A stretch of DNA of 64,000 nt, from positions 18,826,405-18,890,404 of the forward strand of contig NC_060901.1 in assembly GCF_014805685.1 (NCBI RefSeq), in the 5' to 3' direction. The number at the start of each line of letters is the position of its first letter. Positions within the stretch are counted from its first letter, which is position 1. Below the pieces are notes generated by a model. It ran no database searches, was not told the DNA's origin, and was given only the letters and a program-made list of their open reading frames with translations. Of this stretch, positions 1-11,941 are shown piece by piece. This stretch comes from Silurus meridionalis (lineage: Eukaryota > Chordata > Actinopteri > Siluriformes > Siluridae). The translations under genes and the position numbers were made by a program.

Positions 1-520
1 TTTTTTTCGCTGCATGATGAGCTGAGGTGCCTTGGCATTCCTCCACGCCGCCCCTTTAACATGCATTCTCCGAACGCCCCAGGGAGTCAGAAATAGGGCT
101 GACACGTTAGCCAGGTCTCTGGAGGGACTCTCCCGCTGAGGAGGGTGTGTGGGTGTGTGTGTGTGGTTGGGGGTTGGGGGGGGAAGGTGTTTAGGAATGG
201 GTATGAGGGTGTTTGATGGCTGTGTTTAATCTCGATTTCCGAGTTGAAAAAAAAAGTAATCGTTCTCCGTTACGTTTCCGGCGGGTTACTTAGAACTGTT
301 TGCTAATGCACTTCAGCTTCCTGAGATGTGTTTCCGTTCGAACCTTGAGACCCTGCAATGCTCGTCACTGGAATGGCTGAACGGCGGTACACTTGATATA
401 TGCTAAAATAAGCTCGTTTTTATAGTATGTATGTATGTGCTGGTCTACTCAAGCAATGAAGCTGCTGAACATACCAAAAAGCTCGGCCCAAAAAAAACAA
501 ACAGGAAAAATATTTATTTA

Positions 521-577
521 TTCGTGTGTGTGTGTGTGTGTGTGTAAGAAGAGAGAGAACGATCGAGAAAAAGAACG

Positions 578-616
<39 letters not shown>

Positions 617-654
617 AGCGAAGCAGCTCGTAGCAGTGTCCCCAGGGGAAGTGT

Positions 655-690
<36 letters not shown>
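521..690. repeat. (GT)n microsatellite cluster
   Basis: Three (GT/TG)n blocks at about 522-545, 580-615 and 649-689, separated by a purine-rich spacer. They create spurious Cys-Val and Thr-His reading frames on both strands. Confidence 0.95.
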
Positions 691-1594
691 CAAGCTGCAA
701 GGCTAAGCCTCTTTGCTGCAGCTGCACTGCAGTGCTGTCTCAGGGCTACTCTGCTGCTGTTAGCCATGCAAATAAAATGATAGGGTTGCTGCCGTAGCGT
801 TTTTGCGTGCGCGAAGACATCCGTGGCTCTTTGGTACCGACTCGAAAGGGCGAAAACACAGGTTTCGCTAGGCACGTTTTCGAAGGTGCTATTTTCATCC
901 AGAGAAAAGATGCACATCGCAGCCACATTTGTTTGTTCGTTCTCGCCGGAAACTATGCGGCTCCGTGGGGTGGAGACGCCAGCTTCCGAAATACCTGAGC
1001 GCAGCGAGCATCATCGCAGTTATTCCTGTTAAAAAAATACAAAAAAAAAACTCCAGCACTTGTCAAGGCCTTGGGATTCCTGCAGTAACCTCGGGGCCAG
1101 GCCTGGTCAGATAGCCGCCCATTTTTAGTCCATGCTCAAGGACACAGACAAACCCTGAGCCCTGAAGTTCTCGGAGTCACAGAAGCCTGTGAATTCGTGT
1201 ATGGGTGTGATGTATACCAATTGGAAGGTCCTACCACAAAACAGGGTAGCCAGAGGATTTGATTTCTGAACATCCTCAATCCTTCCCCCATGTAAATCCA
1301 TCATCTTAAATCTCATATCATTGTTTAACACTGTTATGTGAGTCTGATTGTGTACTGAAAGTTGCATGAACGCATGAAAGGTTTTGGTGTTCGGTTTCAT
1401 TTTCACCCCTGCTTTCATACCTTGAAAGATTCTTTTATATCCATCACATCAACACTATCATGTGCAAGCACCTAAGTTTGGCTGTTGAATAGAAAGCTGA
1501 TTACTCTTTATCACGTTCTATGGAAGAGTGCAGGATCGATTATATGAACTTGGCTCTGGTTCCTCACTCATGTCATTACTATGTGTACGAGTAC

Positions 1595-1790
1595 CACAAT
1601 GTACACGCTATGGACAACGTCTTTTGTGGACACCTGAATATAAGATTGTGTGCTACTTTTTGAACATCCCATTCCACATTGAGTTCAAATTTGCTCTTGT
1701 AATAACCTCCACTAGGAACCCCTGGGAGGTTGTTCCACTAGATTTGTGGCGATTTGTTCTCATTCGGACACCGTTCTGGCTTTGTACTTT
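1595..1790. repeat. Tc1-derived nonautonomous repeat fragment
   Basis: It carries the family end (ACGTCTTTTGTGGACACCTG) followed by the diagnostic interior with 'aacatcccattccacattga' and 'ccactagatttgtgg'. The same family recurs more than 20 times in this window. Confidence 0.75.
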
Positions 1791-2436
1791 GTATTTCTGG
1801 AATAGTTTTGGGTTCAACGAAGAATTTCATGCTAGCGCACCCAAAGACGTCTGATAAATTAGCGTCCCTGTAACTTGGGATCAGTTTGACGAAGAAGCAC
1901 GTGTGGCTGGAGAAGTCTGGCGTCCCATCTTAACTTTTGTGCATAGAGTGCATTTGTTGTCAATCGAATCGCATTGTTCGAAACTCACAACAAAAAAAAA
2001 GCATCACGTCACCAAAGTTTCTCCTGCCAAAGGAATTTTTAGATTGTCATGCATGCCTTAGATTTGGAACAGAAGGATGTGGCGCACGAACGTCTGAGAA
2101 CGGGGAGCGATTCCTGAATGCAGACGTGCACGTCAAGCAGATTTATTGAGACAGCTGTAAAAATGTTTATTGGCCATCCAATATGGAAGCCGCTTTCCTG
2201 TGAGATGTGGCCTGTCGACCTCAGGAGAGCCACGAATGTCTTTGTGAAGGTGGGCCGAACCCTCTGTTCTCCACAACAACAACCCCCCCCCTCAGGAGGC
2301 TCAGGAATCCACGGCGCACCAGGCATCAGAATGTCATACGAGTCCTGCGATTGGGGATCTCGTTGTCCTCTCAAGCTTTTTTTAAAGGGTGCAGCTGAGC
2401 CCGGTTGCTAGATATCCCCTTTCTGAGAAATGCACG

Positions 2437-2452
2437 TGTGTGTGTGTGTGTG

Positions 2453-2482
<30 letters not shown>
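2437..2482. repeat. (GT)n microsatellite
   Basis: About 23 GT units with one GC interruption. Confidence 0.95.
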
Positions 2483-2483
<1 letters not shown>

Positions 2484-2730
2484 TAGGGGACGTAAACAAA
2501 TTCTAAAGATTGTCGGGAAATTCACTGGAATTTTGGTATCGTTCTGTGATTCAGATTTGATTAGCATTAGATTCAGTCATTCACTTATTTATTTATTTAT
2601 TTATTTTATTTTTATTATTTATTATTTATACGTCACAGTACCTCAGATTTCAGCCAGCTCGTATCCGTCCGGTAAAAGCGTTTGGATACTGTGATAACGA
2701 GGGAGCGTTTGTGAAATTGTCAAATCTCTT

Positions 2731-2732
<2 letters not shown>

Positions 2733-2783
<51 letters not shown>
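2733..2783. repeat. (TC)n microsatellite
   Basis: An uninterrupted CT/TC run of about 50 bp. Confidence 0.95.
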
Positions 2784-2785
<2 letters not shown>

Positions 2786-3218
2786 TCTGTTTTTTATTTC
2801 TTTCTGTTTCCTCTCCTCCCTCATTGTGTTCTCCCCAACCGTTCTCCTTTTTGTTCTCCACTGTCGAACATATACCTCACCTCCTGCCTTAGTTATGATT
2901 TCTTACAGCAATTGCGAAGCGACAGGAAACACGTCTTCAGTTTGTTTTTGGGGAAAGAACAAACAACGACAAAAACGACGATGATGCGTGTGCAAATTAA
3001 TATATATTGGGGGGAGGGGGATGGGTTTTCCTTTTATTTTTGTACGTATGTGCTGTGCACAGCAGTGTAACCGTATTCCTGATACCAATAAAAAAAAAAG
3101 TTTGATTTTCTAACAAGCGGATCGTTTTCTCCCTGTGAACTTTTTGACCTTTTGAGAATCTACGATGTTTAACTGATCAGTAAAAGCTGAGGATGATCAA
3201 TCAGGTAATATTGTATTC

Positions 3219-3340
<122 letters not shown>

Positions 3341-3529
3341 GTATCCACTCTTCTTTCAAGATGTTCCTCTAGATTTTGTGTAGATTCAGCTTCTAAAGTC
3401 ATGCACTGATGTAAGTGAGGTGAAGAAGATTCATCTAAAAGGTTGTTCACAAGGGTTTACAGCTCCACAGCAGGCCATTTAAGATCTTCCACTCCAACCA
3501 ATATCTTCATGTAGCTGGTTTTGTGCTGA

Positions 3530-4720
3530 AACAGATTTGGTGCCTCCAGGTTTGCCGTTTTACAGTTTTTCTAAGTTGCTTTGAAACATTTTTCAAATCA
3601 TCCTTAAGATTTGCAAATCAGTAAGTGCATTCTCAAAACAATGTGTACAAACAGCACAATACATTGGATTTCTTGCAAAAGCGTGTTTTTTGCTCAAAAT
3701 CATTAGTACTTCACTCAAAAGTAAGTATTTGTTTCAATGAACATATCATTGCCATCAAAATAACAAGTCCTTTTATCATTGTTTACGAACAAGATAGTCA
3801 AAATCTTTAGTCATTTTATCAATATGACAATGCTTTATTTTAGTATTTCCTGATGTAAACTATGTTTTGGATTACAAGTATTGAAAATGCACGAGGCTGA
3901 ATTGGCAACTGTGAATTTTAACAGCACAAATTTACACATTACTGTATGTGGGACATTGATTGTAAGAGACTTCACACACTTTTTTATTTTTTTTACTAGT
4001 GGACTGACTGAAAAATTACAATATAATGTCATTATGATAGACAATAAAAAGACACATTAAAATTCCAAAAGGTAAACATAGGAAACACTTCTTAGGCAGA
4101 ACTGCACATGCCGCACTATACAGTGTAATCTGTCTCTACCCCCTGACGTCCCAGTCTGTCGGGCCACAGATTTTCATCCACATCACAACAGATATCATCC
4201 CTTGCAATACCATTGTGAAGCAATGATTGACAACATGGTCCACAATAGTGGCTCTAATTTCATCTGAAATGTGTCTATGTCTTTGGCCTCTTCTTTCTCT
4301 TCCTCTTCCTCCATTTTGCCTCCTGACCCTTCCAGCACACATCCTTATTCCTGGATCTTGACCATGTTAATTTCCTAGTTGTTCATCCGTTTTCAACAAT
4401 CGTAAATCTGTGTTTTGCTCTTTTTATAAACACTCGCCAATTACAGTAAAGGTTCACGAGATTCAGCCTTGACCTATTTTAGAGAACTAGCTGATTATTG
4501 GTTGATCTGAAAGTAAACACACCCCTTCATTAGTGACATTCAAGGTTCATCTGCATAATTCATCAAGACACATTTTTAAGTTTAATAAACTGTGAAGAAG
4601 AAGAGCTTGACAAATTTTGACAACTGGTTTAACCATTTTGCACTCAATGACTTATGCAATAAACTGATGCCTAAATGTTTTGGGGGTTAAAACCATTTAG
4701 GTGAAACCAGTATAATATAT
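3530..4720 (-). mobile_element. Degenerate DNA transposon with a transposase N-terminal remnant
   Basis: The minus strand of 4136-4342 has a short frame with an Arg/Gly-rich start followed by a helix-turn-helix-like stretch (EIRATIVDHVVNHCF). This resembles the N-terminus of Tc/IS630-type transposases in fish. The flanks are AT-rich and look like one aged insertion, but I could not define terminal inverted repeats or target duplications. Limits are approximate. No intact transposase remains. Confidence 0.4.
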
Positions 4721-4924
4721 TTTGATCATCATGAACATAAACAACTGATAATTTAGGAAACAGCAGACACTCGTACACAATTGAATAAATGATGTACCAA
4801 AGCATTCGCAATTTGATCAAAGCAATGAGAAATGTTCGTATGATGAGCACAAATGACTAAATGATGTGGAGTTTGAACAAGTAGTTTTGAGAATTTCATT
4901 TCTGATCTGAAAAACGCTCCAAAG

Positions 4925-5015
4925 CGACTTAGAAAAACTGTAATAAAGAAGCACATATAGAAGGAAAAGTCTGGTGTCCCAATACTTTTGGTATCCAGAA
5001 CCCACAATTTTCTAT
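4925..5015. repeat. Tc1-derived repeat end
   Basis: It contains the family end 'gtctggtgtcccaatacttttg'-like stretch and the preceding interior. Truncated copy. Confidence 0.6.
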
Positions 5016-5563
5016 AACTTGACACGAACAAAAGTGAACAGCGTCCATTGTTTTTTATTACATGATTAAGTGAAAAATAATTAAACTAGATTTTTATTCA
5101 AATTGAACATTATATTTGAATTTATAAAACAAATGAATAGGGCAGAAACAAAAATAATGGCACCCGCAACCTTGTGGTTGTTATTATTGTTATCTTTTTT
5201 CTTACTGCAAAACGAGCAATTCCCGTAGCACTCAGTAAGACTCCTGCATCTGTCTACAAGTATTCTGGTCCAATCATCATGAGCAGGTTTGAAGGAGATG
5301 TTCTCCAGGGCTCATTTCAGAATATTTCAGAGTTTAGTTTTTACACATTCCTGAGTGCTGTATTTGAGTTTAATGTTTTAGGTCATCATCCTCTTGGAAG
5401 ATCCGTGAGCTGCGAACAAGATGGAGCTTTCTGAATACTTTTTCTTCCAGAAAAAAGTTCACTAGTCTTGGGATTTTCCTGCACAGATTCAACGCTTCCA
5501 TTGTGTATAGAACATTACACTATGCCATGATAGAAAAACGACTCATAGGTTTATTCCGCAAGT
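5016..5563. other. Intergenic, no feature recognised
   Basis: AT-rich DNA with no convincing exon, RNA gene or full repeat unit. Confidence 0.5.
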
Positions 5564-5776
5564 ATTAGTACAAATATATGTAGGTCCCCTGGTGGTCTAG
5601 TGGGTAAGACGCAGCGCTCCCACCGCTGCGACCCGGGTTCGATTCCCGGTCAGGGGACCATCCCCAGCCCTCTCAGTGCCGGATAAATTGGGGAGGGTTG
5701 CGTAAAAACATGTCCCAAATCAAACGGGAGCCCTACGGGAGCCCAAACGGGAGAAGCCTAAAGAATTAGTACAAAT
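5564..5776 (+). mobile_element. tRNA-derived SINE with perfect 12-bp target duplication
   Basis: The target duplication ATTAGTACAAAT occurs at 5564-5575 and 5765-5776. The head, 5584-5659, folds as a complete cloverleaf: acceptor GTCCCCT pairs with AGGGGAC, the anticodon stem CAGCG/CGCTG encloses loop CTCCCAC, and the T arm carries GGTTCGATTCC. The body resembles tRNA-Glu, but the loop reads anticodon CCC (Gly). The tRNA-unrelated tail at 5661-5764 contains 'gccggataaattggggag', a segment common in fish SINE/LINE 3' ends. The tail and target duplications show it is a retroposed SINE rather than a chromosomal tRNA gene. Confidence 0.85.
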
Positions 5777-5879
5777 CTGTAATATAAGCTCGTTATCCAA
5801 CACCGTCCCTTTCCAGCAATATGTAAATTGAAGACAAACAACTGAAGCAAGACATTTTCACCATCAATTGAACAATGAG

Positions 5880-6065
5880 GTCCAAATCAGTTCCAGCTTC
5901 ATATTGCTCCTGTGCACAAAAATATCTCAATGAAGATATGGGTTGGAGTGGAAGATCTTGAGTGGACTGCTATAGAGCTCTGACCTCATGCCTCATCATC
6001 TCACCTACATCCATCTGTATTTGACTTATCTGACCTATAGTGCATTTCTTTCATTCTTGCTCATT
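5880..6065. repeat. Tc1-derived nonautonomous repeat fragment
   Basis: It carries the interior block 'gatatgggttggagtgg' plus 'gatcttgagtggactgc', a decayed piece of a Tc1-type transposase DDE region. Confidence 0.7.
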
Positions 6066-6403
6066 TTCTGATCAATGATTTGCAGAATATTAAAATCTTC
6101 ATATCTAACATTTACACATTTTCTATAAACTCAGCCGTTTTTATACATGTATCCTAAATAGGTACAAGAAATCATTTTCTAATCCCTTTCCTACGTTTCC
6201 TACGTCCCCCTTTCCTTCCGGTTTAAGTCTAGCCATATCCACTTAATGATGATGTCATTAAATAATTAAATAATAAGGCATGTGATACTTCAGTGGAAGT
6301 AAAGTTTCAGCTTACACTGATCGGGGTCAGAAAATAAATATTCCCAGTTGAGCTCTAGGGTGCAAATGCCAGAAATGGTCGAGCAGCCCTGGGAACGTAA
6401 AGC

Positions 6404-6424
6404 GCGAGCTCCCTCTACTGGCCA
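6404..6424 (-). promoter_or_regulatory. CTCF-like core motif
   Basis: The minus strand reads CTGGCCAGTAGAGGGAGC, close to the vertebrate CTCF core CCASYAGRKGGCRS with one mismatch. It lies about 500 bp upstream of the fgf23 start. Prediction by eye only. Confidence 0.3.
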
Positions 6425-6797
6425 GTGTAAGCATGTACGCAAGGATTTTATGATGTCTGGGGAAGACCATAAAAAAGTTGGATGTTTTGCTCATTTTATT
6501 TACATCCTCGTGTCCTTTAGTCATTGCGTTTAATTGCACATTTATTTATATATTTTTTATTTATTTATTTTATTCTGATGAGTGCAAATGTATTGAAAGC
6601 TGCGCACTCAATCAACGTGCGGCTTGTGGGCACGAGAAAAGTCAACACTGTCAAAATGCAGTTATGGCTTGCAGCAGCCAATTAGCTTCATTCCAAACCA
6701 GAAAAAAAGGTGCAAAACAACCCCATCCTTCCGTTTCTCGTTGATGGGGGCGAGCGTTGCGTCAAAACGGGAAACGAGGAGTGGCGCGTGGATGCGC

Positions 6798-6804
6798 TTA
6801 AATA
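6798..6804 (+). promoter_or_regulatory. Possible TATA-like box of fgf23
   Basis: TTAAATA lies about 107 bp upstream of the fgf23 ATG, in a GC-richer stretch. The position is compatible with a short 5' UTR; no transcript data support it. Confidence 0.3.
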
Positions 6805-6910
6805 GCCCGACTTTTAGGTACCCACTCATCAGTGCCAACAAACTTCAGCTCTTCTGACTTCCTTTTTTCTGTTTGATATTTTACATTTCATCTATTTTGC
6901 AAATTTAGAT

Positions 6911-7166
6911 ATGGTGCACGAGGCTGCTCGCCGTCTGCACGTGCGCGCTTTGGTGGCACTCTGGCTCGGGACGCTTCACGGATGCGGGAATAGTCAAGCA
7001 GCCCCGAACCCTTCTTCACCACTGCAAAGTTCCAACTGGGGCAACCCGAGGAGATACGTGCACCTGCGCACCAGCACCGAGTTTAACAACTTCTACCTGG
7101 AGATCAGCCTGACTGGGCACGTGCGCAAAACGACGCACCGGGGCTCATACAGTAAGTGTGCAAATA

Positions 7167-7265
<99 letters not shown>

Positions 7266-7596
7266 GTGTGTTTCATCTGACTCTTTTGCATCTGCAGGTG
7301 TGATGGTACTGAAAGCCGAGAGCAGGGACCAGGTCGCGATATTTGGAGTAAAGAGTAACCGGTTCTTGTGCATGGACGCACATGGGAATCTTTTCACTTC
7401 TGTAAGTGCATTTCATTATTAACTTACAATCATCCAATGCTTCGCTTTTTGCTTTTACGCACATATGAGTTTAGTTCGGAAACCAAAAATTTAGCTTCAT
7501 TGTGGTTTATAAATAATTACGATATGTATGTGTCAGATAAAACTTTAGTCAGTTCACTGCAAGATTATACACAATTACACACTGTGAAGCAAAGGA

Positions 7597-7671
<75 letters not shown>

Positions 7672-7913
7672 CGTAAATGAAATAGAAAGCAAAGAAAGAA
7701 TTAAAAAAAGGAAAAGTCTGGAAGAAAGGAAAAGTGTTAACATATTAAAAGTGTTAAAAAAATGTTATTGACCCTGAAGCAAATTATCAGAAATAAAATA
7801 TTATACTGAAACTTGTCCATTATAAAATATTCATAGGTTATTAGAACATATGCATGTCCATTTTCTGGAGAAACGTATTTTATGGCTAATATAATAACTG
7901 GTGCTTGTGCGCC

Positions 7914-7961
<48 letters not shown>

Positions 7962-8396
7962 GCGGTTTGCCACAGAGACGACTGCCTCTTCCATCACAAG
8001 CTCTTGGAGAACCACCGGGACGTGTACTACTCGACCCGGAGCGCAGTGCTGCTGGATTTAGACGGCGTGAAGCAGGTGTACTCGGCGGGCCGCAATCTGC
8101 CGCAGACGGCGCTGTTCCTGTCTGAGAGAAGCACGGTCCCGCTGGAGCGCCTGCAGCACCGCGAGCGACGCGGCCGCCAGGACGAGGCTCCCGAAGGGCA
8201 GCGCGCGCGCCCGCGCGACGCCTTCCACGCCGAGGAGTCGGACTCGCGCGCCGCCCGCGACGACGACGCGGAGTTTCCCGAAGACCGCGGCGGGGCCTCG
8301 CGCGAGACTCGCGCGTCGCCCGGCGACGACGACCCGTGGGACGCGGAGCACGTCAGGAGCCCAGGGAGTCCACGGATGTCCGGAACGGTTGGATGA
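6911..8396 (+). CDS. fgf23: Fibroblast growth factor 23, three exons, complete
   Basis: Endocrine FGF that lowers phosphate reabsorption and vitamin D activation through FGFR-Klotho in kidney; secreted. Coding exons are 6911-7151, 7298-7401 and 7962-8396, all with GT-AG borders and matching phases, giving 259 aa. Residues 1 to about 25 are a hydrophobic signal peptide. The beta-trefoil core includes SNWGNPRRYVHL (41-52) and NRFLCMD (101-107), with Cys105 and Cys123 matching the human disulfide pair. RERRGR at 182-187 fits the proprotein-convertase site that inactivates FGF23. The variable C-terminal tail is Asp/Glu/Arg-rich and GC-rich and ends in a PWD(x)nSPRMSGTVG-type terminus typical of fish Fgf23. 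The three-exon layout equals that of the human gene. Intron 1 is only 146 bp and mostly (GT)n. Identification is firm; expression is not testable here. Confidence 0.95.
7169..7270. repeat. (GT)n microsatellite filling fgf23 intron 1
   Basis: About 50 GT units occupy roughly 100 of the 146 intron bases, starting 18 bp after the donor site. Confidence 0.95.
7594..7672. repeat. (GAAA)n microsatellite in fgf23 intron 2
   Basis: About 19 AAAG/GAAA units, a pure polypurine tract on the plus strand. Confidence 0.95.
7917..7960. repeat. (TC)n microsatellite acting as splice polypyrimidine tract
   Basis: About 21 CT units run directly into the acceptor AG of fgf23 exon 3, so repeat length sets the length of the polypyrimidine tract. 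Confidence 0.9.
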
Positions 8397-8675
8397 AGTC
8401 ACCAAAGCATTCGATCTGCAAAGTCAAATCATCTTCATCATCATCATCATCCAGAGCACGCGTTGCGTTACAGAAATACACACAAGCTGTGGTTCAGAAC
8501 TGTGTGATTGAATCTTTTCCATGTACTTGAATCCAAGGGGAAGTTTCTATTTCTTTTCTTAGTATGTTGTGTAAAATATACCAAAACTTTTAATGAGCAC
8601 AGGGTCATGTTTCTTACCTGGTGTTAATGAAGAAGAAAGAGATTTTCCTTTAAAAAGAATGATTCCAAAGTAAAA

Positions 8676-8681
8676 AATAAA
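8676..8681 (+). terminator. fgf23 poly(A) signal
   Basis: AATAAA about 280 bp after the fgf23 stop codon; the first canonical signal in the 3' flank. Confidence 0.5.
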
Positions 8682-8998
8682 AACACTTTGAATTGTTTAA
8701 TTTGTACCAGTTCATATATATAAATTACATTCCCTATCTGACAAAAACTTCTACTGGTGCAGGACACCAACCTTAGACATAATTTGCAGTCTTCTTTATA
8801 TATATATTAAAAAAGATTGTATGTATTAATTTATTTAAATCAATTGTTTTTATTTATAGTATTATTTATATGACTATACAATGCAATGTACATGATTATA
8901 TTCATTCTGTCTCCTATTTGAGAATAGAAGCTGTTTTACTTCCAATTCCTTGTGCCTTGTGTTTTCATTGTCCAGCCCCATAAAACACACCACGCATG

Positions 8999-8999
<1 letters not shown>

Positions 9000-9060
<61 letters not shown>
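9000..9060. repeat. (CA)n microsatellite
   Basis: About 30 CA units. Confidence 0.95.
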
Positions 9061-9061
<1 letters not shown>

Positions 9062-9079
9062 CAAAGTGCAGTTTAGCAG

Positions 9080-11130
9080 TACAGATTTACTGTCCTCTGA
9101 AAATAACTCAACAGCCATTATTTACTCAATTACTGGCCACAAAACAGAGTACACCCTCAGTGAACATGACACAACTGTGTCCAAAATGTCAATATTTTGT
9201 GTTAGAACTTTTCACTATTCAGAGCTGCACAGGTTGTTGCTGGGATCCTCTTTCACTCCTCCACAATGACATCACAAAGCTGCTGGATGTCAGACACATA
9301 GCGTTTCTGGACTTTCTGCTTGAGGATCCCCACAGGTGCTCAATAGGGTTCAGGTCTGGAGACATATTTGGCCACCACCTTCACCTTCAAATCCTTCAGC
9401 AAGGCAGTTGTCATCTTGGTGGTGAGTTTGGGGTTGTTATTATGTTGGAAAATTGTTGTTTGGCCCAGTTTTTGAATTGAGGGCATCGTGTTCTGCTTCA
9501 GGATGTCACAGTATATGTTGGAATATGTTGGTAGCCCCAGACCATGGTTGCTACCATCACCAAGTCAAGTCAAGTCAAGGGTCAAGAGGCTTTAATTGTC
9601 ATTTCTACTATACACAGTGGTACACAGTACACAGTAAAAATGAGACAATGTTTCTCCAGAACCCTGGTGCTACACTAAACAACAAACAACAAAACAACAT
9701 TAAGCTAAAACACAAGTTACATAAAGTGCATCGAGTGCAACCTGGTGCAAACAGTGCAGACAGACAGTGCAGACAGACGACACAAGACAAGACACAAAAC
9801 CCTATATAGCGCCGACCAGTAAACCTACTGTATACTAGATTATACAGTACTGTACAAGAAAACTGTAAAAACTATACAAAAATATAAACTATATCCCAGA
9901 AGTGAGTGTAAACAGTGTAGTGCAAAAAATACAGCAGCAGTCGAAGGTGCAAAAACAGCATGTAAACAGTATAATACAATGAAAATCATAAATGTGCAAG
10001 AACAGCAGTTGAGAGTGGTACTGTTAAGAATAATAAAATAATAAATAAATGAATGGTGGTGGAATGGATTGAGATGAGTGATGAGTGTATGTTAGGTTTT
10101 AAGTCCAGGAAAAAATGTTTTCAGTTCGTTACACACATTTGAGTGAGTGTGTGTGTGTGAGAGAGTTCCGTTTCAGTTCTGTGTGTTGAGAAGCCTGATG
10201 GCTTGTGGGAAGAAACTGTTGCACAGTCTTGTTGTGGTGGCCCGAATGCTTCGGAACCGTTTTCCTGATGGTAGAAGTGTAAAAAGTGTGTGTGAGGGGT
10301 GTGTGTGGTCGTCCACAATGCTGTGTGCTTTGCGGATGCAGCGTGTAGTGTAAATGTCCATGATAGAGGGGAGAGAGATTCCGATGATCTTCTCAGCTGT
10401 CCTCACTATCCTCTATAGGGACTTGCGGTCCGAGACGGTGCAGTTCCCAAACCAGGCAGTGATGCAGCTGCTCAAGATGCTCTCAATGGTCCCTCTGTAG
10501 AACATGGACAGGATGGGGGGAGGGAGGTGGGTTTTCCTCAGCCTTCTCAGGAAGTAGAGACGCTGCTGGGCTTTCTTGGTGATGGAGCTGGTGTTAAGTG
10601 ACCAGGTGAGGTTGTCTACCAGACCATGCTTGACTATAGGCAAGAAACAATTTTTTTGGTTCTTCTCACCAGGGCGTCGCCAGACATGCTGGACACCATT
10701 TGAGCCAAACAAGTGTATCTTAGTTTCACATCATACCACAGGACATGGTTCCAGTAATTCATGCTCTTGGACAGGTCGTCTTCAGGAAACTGTTTGGAGG
10801 TTTTCTCGTCAGCAGCTTCAAAACAGGCTCCCTCTGGGCCTACAAACCAACTTGTTGCTGCCACAACCTTCTTTTGCTGCAGCTTCTGCACCTGACGCAC
10901 AGCACGAGGACCAGAATTCTTTGATGGACCACTGTGAGGTCTGTTTTGAGTGGAACCCGTCTTGGAAAACATCTGTATGACCCTGATCACTGTACTGTAA
11001 CTTAGTTTCAGGGTGATACTGATCTTACAGCCTCAGCGTCTTTGTGGAGAGCAACATCTCTAATTTTCAAATCCTCAGAGAGTCTTTACCATGAGGTGCC
11101 ATGTTGAACATCCAGTGGTCATTATTAGAA
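9080..11130 (-). mobile_element. Degenerate Tc1/mariner transposon split by a LINE fragment
   Basis: Two flanks, about 9080-9561 and 10625-11130, read on the minus strand as decayed Tc1-type transposase. The left flank has the reverse of the DLNPIE region ('caatagggttcaggtctgg') and the right flank has the part upstream of it. They are interrupted by a LINE 3' fragment. The octamer AGACCATG occurs on both sides of the inserted block, a candidate target duplication. Multiple stops and frameshifts: not functional. Confidence 0.65.
9562..10624 (-). mobile_element. 5'-truncated LINE, reverse transcriptase C-terminal part
   Basis: On the minus strand, 10712 to 10173 (in shifted frames) encodes a typical fish non-LTR retrotransposon C-terminus: [19 protein letters not shown], then [10 protein letters not shown], then DIYTTRCIRKA and NSFFPQAIRLLN. 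The rest (9562-10170) is its 3' tail, ending on the plus strand at a (CAAGT)n run. Lineage not resolved; pseudogenised. Confidence 0.75.
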
Positions 11131-11296
11131 TAGTGAACTCAAAGCACCAAATTTTAAACGCTCTAATACAAAATGCACAAATCTGTGTGGTCCTGTCAAA
11201 AAAACATGAACATGATGAATAGGACATTTGAGGTTGCCAGCATATGTAGAGATTAAAGGAAACGAAACTGTAAACAGTTTGGCAAAACATTTTTAA

Positions 11297-11460
11297 ATGG
11301 TGGTGGTAGCTCAGTGGTTAAGGCATTGGGCTTTGGATCAGAAGATCACAGGTTCAAATCCCGCCACTCCTGGGCCCTTGAGCAAAGCCCTAAAACCCTC
11401 CCATGCTCAGTTGTAAGTCGCTCTGGATAAGGGCGTCTGCCAAATGCCGCAAATGTAAAT
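11297..11460 (+). mobile_element. tRNA-derived SINE
   Basis: The head has a tRNA-like A box (GGTGGTAGCTCAGTGGTTAAG) and B box (GGTTCAAATCC). The body ends with 'gtcgctctggataagggcg' and 'tctgccaaatgccgcaaatg', the conserved 3' domain of a widespread fish SINE group. Related copies in reverse orientation lie at 13471-13625, 25726-25872, 39790-39950 and 52655-52905. Confidence 0.85.
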
Positions 11461-11926
11461 GGCAGAGAATATCTGGGATGGGCTGAGCATACAACGGAAG
11501 GCTGGGAGAGGGGGGGCAACTGGAAGGAATCAGAATAATCTTTACTAGAATATTATAGATGATTGGACCCTTTGGGTTAAATATCATATTATACTTATGA
11601 ATAGATCAGGGAGATATGAATTTTATATTGAATTTGTGGAACATTTGGTCTTTGAATGTAGGAAGTATGAGAGAGAAAGTATAAACATGAAAGCAAGTAA
11701 AGGAATTTATTTCCTAAAGAAAATATGGTATAGTTTATAGGTTTGCAAAAGAAACAGAAGCTGCGTCTGATGTGGCATTTCGATGTATTTACACACTAAC
11801 CCTAACCTGCAGTTACAAATGTATAAATATAGTTTTAATATTTTGAACATAAAAAGATGAATAATAATAATGTATTTGAGATTATTTAAAAAATGAGTAG
11901 ATACTTTGAATGTAAAATTTAAACTA
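11461..11926. other. Intergenic, left end of duplicated unit
   Basis: No gene. From about 11820 onward it resembles 19610-19820, which marks the left part of a duplicated block. Confidence 0.45.
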
Positions 11927-11941
11927 CCAGTAGGTGGCAGC
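11927..11941 (+). promoter_or_regulatory. CTCF-like core motif
   Basis: CCAGTAGGTGGCAGC matches the vertebrate CTCF core at every position of CCASYAGRKGGCRS. The same motif and flanks recur at 19677-19691 in the second duplicated unit. Confidence 0.5.

Larger units (their letters stand above)
1..3110 (+). other. No confident gene; possible 3' UTR of an upstream plus-strand gene
   Basis: I see no protein-coding exon here. The open frames are created by (GT)n, (TC)n and similar runs. The stretch ends in an AATAAA-type poly(A) signal followed by an A run near 3088-3100, and the last few hundred bases look like a terminal UTR. In vertebrates CCND2 lies upstream of FGF23, so this could be the long 3' UTR of a cyclin D2 gene to the left; that is synteny-based inference, and I could not recognise the UTR itself. 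A Tc1-derived repeat sits at about 1595-1790. Confidence 0.3.

Noticed and set aside
420..797. Long open frames with Cys-Val or Thr-His runs
   Set aside because: Translations of (GT/CA)n microsatellites, present on both strands with no other coding signal.
5584..5659. Stand-alone tRNA-Gly gene
   Set aside because: A SINE tail and perfect 12-bp target duplications flank it, so it is a retroposed element.
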